Positions 45,428 through 46,666 of a stretch of 46,666 nucleotides of DNA are shown here, piece after piece. The stretch covers positions 1 through 46,666 of the forward strand of contig JAJYPN010000021.1 of assembly GCA_021795395.1 (NCBI GenBank), in the 5' to 3' direction. Under the pieces are notes generated by a model. That model had not been told where the DNA came from. It worked only from the letters and a program-made list of their open reading frames with translations, and did no database searches. Source of the DNA: Pseudomonadota bacterium. Its GTDB lineage: Bacteria; Pseudomonadota; Gammaproteobacteria; Burkholderiales; Sulfuriferulaceae. A program made the position numbers and the translations under genes. The first letter of the stretch is position 1. Every line of letters begins with the position of its first letter.

Positions 45428-45892
45428 TCAGCGTCCGCCGATAAAGCCGTTTTGCCGCCATGCTTCGTAAATCACGATGGCTACGCTATTGGATAAATTG
45501 AGGCTGCGGCTGTCGGCTTTCATCGGCAGTCGCAAGCGCTGGTCGCAATCGAATTCCGCTAATATTCCGGCAGGCAGACCACGCGTTTCCGGGCCGAAGA
45601 GGAATACGTCTTCGGCTTTGAAATCGCAAGCCGCCAGCATGTTCGACCCTTTGGTGGTCATGGCGAAAACGCGGCGGTTTCCCAGCTCGTTCCGGCAAGC
45701 CGCCCAGTCGGCATGAACGCGCAGACTGGCGTACTCGTGATAATCCAGTCCGGCGCGTCGCAGTTGTTTGTCTTCGAGCCTGAACCCCAAAGGTTGCACC
45801 AGATGCAGGGTACAACCGGTATTGGCGGCGAGGCGGATGACGTTGCCGGTATTGGGCGGTATTTCGGGTTGAAACAATACGATATGGAACAT
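45428..45892 (-). CDS. trmL: tRNA (cytidine(34)-2'-O)-methyltransferase TrmL
   Basis: Encodes 154 residues of the SPOUT family with the knotted C-terminus. [21 protein letters not shown]-like start ([16 protein letters not shown]), [11 protein letters not shown] and [21 protein letters not shown] are the three conserved motifs. It uses S-adenosylmethionine to methylate the wobble ribose of tRNA-Leu isoacceptors. The gene is alone on the minus strand between tetR and the P/Q-rich gene. Confidence 0.96.
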   Translation of the reverse strand: MFHIVLFQPEIPPNTGNVIRLAANTGCTLHLVQPLGFRLEDKQLRRAGLDYHEYASLRVHADWAACRNELGNRRVFAMTTKGSNMLAACDFKAEDVFLFGPETRGLPAGILAEFDCDQRLRLPMKADSRSLNLSNSVAIVIYEAWRQNGFIGGR

Positions 45893-45966
45893 GAGTCAGT
45901 GCCGGGTCGAATAATCTGGGAAAAAAGGAATGGCATTCTATAATCGGTGTCAATTTCCGCTGCGGG

Positions 45967-46666
45967 TTAATCGTGCTGCGGAGATTGCGCTCTGGGGTAA
46001 ACCGGAGCGCGAGAAGCGGGTGCCGGAGCGGGACGCAGATAGGGAACTGCGGCAGGTTGAGGGGATCGGGCCGGTGCGGGCATGGTTTGGGAGGGAAGGC
46101 GTTGGCTGTTCATGCGCTCATTGCCGTAATACGATGGCTGCCGGTAGTTTCCTTCCTGCATGTAGCGGTGCTGTTGTTCCACAGGAACGCGCACTACATC
46201 CTGGTTGCGCTGAGGATAGCCATACGGATGCTGGGTCGATACGTTGCCATTGGTGATAGCCATTGCGCGCCGGTCGCTTCGAATCGAGGTGGCAGGCGCT
46301 GCTTCCGGCGGTCGGTGCAGCACCTGAAAATCGTGGATTCCGCCGGCGGCTTTCTGCTCCCGGTAGGTTGCGGCATTACGGTTTTGTCGTGGGCCAGGAT
46401 CATTCGATCCCGGAAATGAATGAACGGTCGCAATTCCGCCATTCAAGGGGCTAGCGGTGTGGCGACCGGCCTGCCAGGAACGTGCATCATAGCCCTGGCT
46501 TGCTCTACGATCGATAACGCGAAACGTTTGCGGCATGAACGCATTTGCCGAATGAATCCGTGTCCCCGCGGCTGATTTCGTGCCCGGAATTTCGTGGACG
46601 ACAGGTTTCCCCACACCCGGGATGAGACCGCCGTGCGCGGCAAAACGTTGCGCCAGGGTGTCGCGG
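45967..46666 (-). CDS. P/Q/R-rich protein C-terminal part (cut by window edge)
   Basis: The frame is open from the window end (RDTLAQRFAAHGGLIPGVGK) to the stop at 45967, at least 233 codons. The last 120 residues are low-complexity, rich in Pro, Gln, Arg, Ser and Tyr, as in NYRQPSYYGNERMNSQRLPS and PAPARSPQPAAVPYLRPAPA. An internal GTG at 46614 could be mistaken for a start. Such disordered tails occur on exported FecR- or DUF6600-type proteins, but the N-terminal part that would decide this is outside the window. Confidence 0.65.
   Translation of the reverse strand, partial: RDTLAQRFAAHGGLIPGVGKPVVHEIPGTKSAAGTRIHSANAFMPQTFRVIDRRASQGYDARSWQAGRHTASPLNGGIATVHSFPGSNDPGPRQNRNAATYREQKAAGGIHDFQVLHRPPEAAPATSIRSDRRAMAITNGNVSTQHPYGYPQRNQDVVRVPVEQQHRYMQEGNYRQPSYYGNERMNSQRLPSQTMPAPARSPQPAAVPYLRPAPAPASRAPVYPRAQSPQHD

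Overview
The window reads as chromosomal DNA of a betaproteobacterium, most likely in the Nitrosomonadales (Gallionella/Sideroxydans/Methylophilus-like). This is an inference from gene content: the DUF3579 gene sits between rpsT and argD-argF-argG, there is a long YihY protein with a C-terminal extension, and there is a HAF-repeat protein with a PEP-CTERM-like tail. No rRNA, tRNA or CRISPR array was found.

Layout. 1-860: DUF3037 gene. About 930-5620: a decayed accessory island holding an integrase N-terminal scrap with GGGGTAA repeats, an O-acyltransferase gene, an HsdS scrap, a truncated IS3-family element, and a hipBA module whose hipA is frameshifted. 5783-8289: a Kch-type K+ channel and a frameshifted secreted HAF-repeat protein. 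8477-11453: nemA, yqhD and a NemR-like regulator (electrophile/aldehyde defence). 11526-13538: NsrR, a truncated haemoglobin and its likely reductase (nitric oxide defence), with a possible small RNA between the divergent genes. 13652-18911: a five-gene signalling operon (receiver-PAS, HDOD, histidine kinase, receiver-HD-GYP, receiver). 18958-26684: housekeeping and redox genes (TlpA-like, aspartase, YihY, WrbA, DUF2069, serS, quinone reductase, AraC regulator). 26762-28502: a mobile element with terminal inverted repeats and a perfect 8-bp target duplication. It carries three passenger genes and only the broken C-terminal part of a transposase. 28581-39781: rpsT, DUF3579, sodB, argD-argF-argG-ppnP, yajQ, CBS protein, ompW, rsgA and mutS. 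40162-46666: a secreted protein, a decayed toxin-antitoxin remnant, an ampD operon, a TetR/AhpD-like pair with operators, trmL and a truncated P/Q-rich protein.

How it fits together. Two stress modules lie back to back on one strand: NsrR next to haemoglobin and reductase, and NemR next to YqhD and NemA. Arginine biosynthesis is a compact operon with stop-start overlaps. Broken genes are almost all in accessory DNA (hipA, IS3 orfB, HAF protein, SDH-like peptidase, transposase, HigA-like antitoxin), while the long housekeeping genes are intact. This points to real decay rather than a poor assembly, although several breaks lie in homopolymers. The most unusual object is the 26762-28502 element, a non-autonomous transposable unit with a peptidase-centred cargo.
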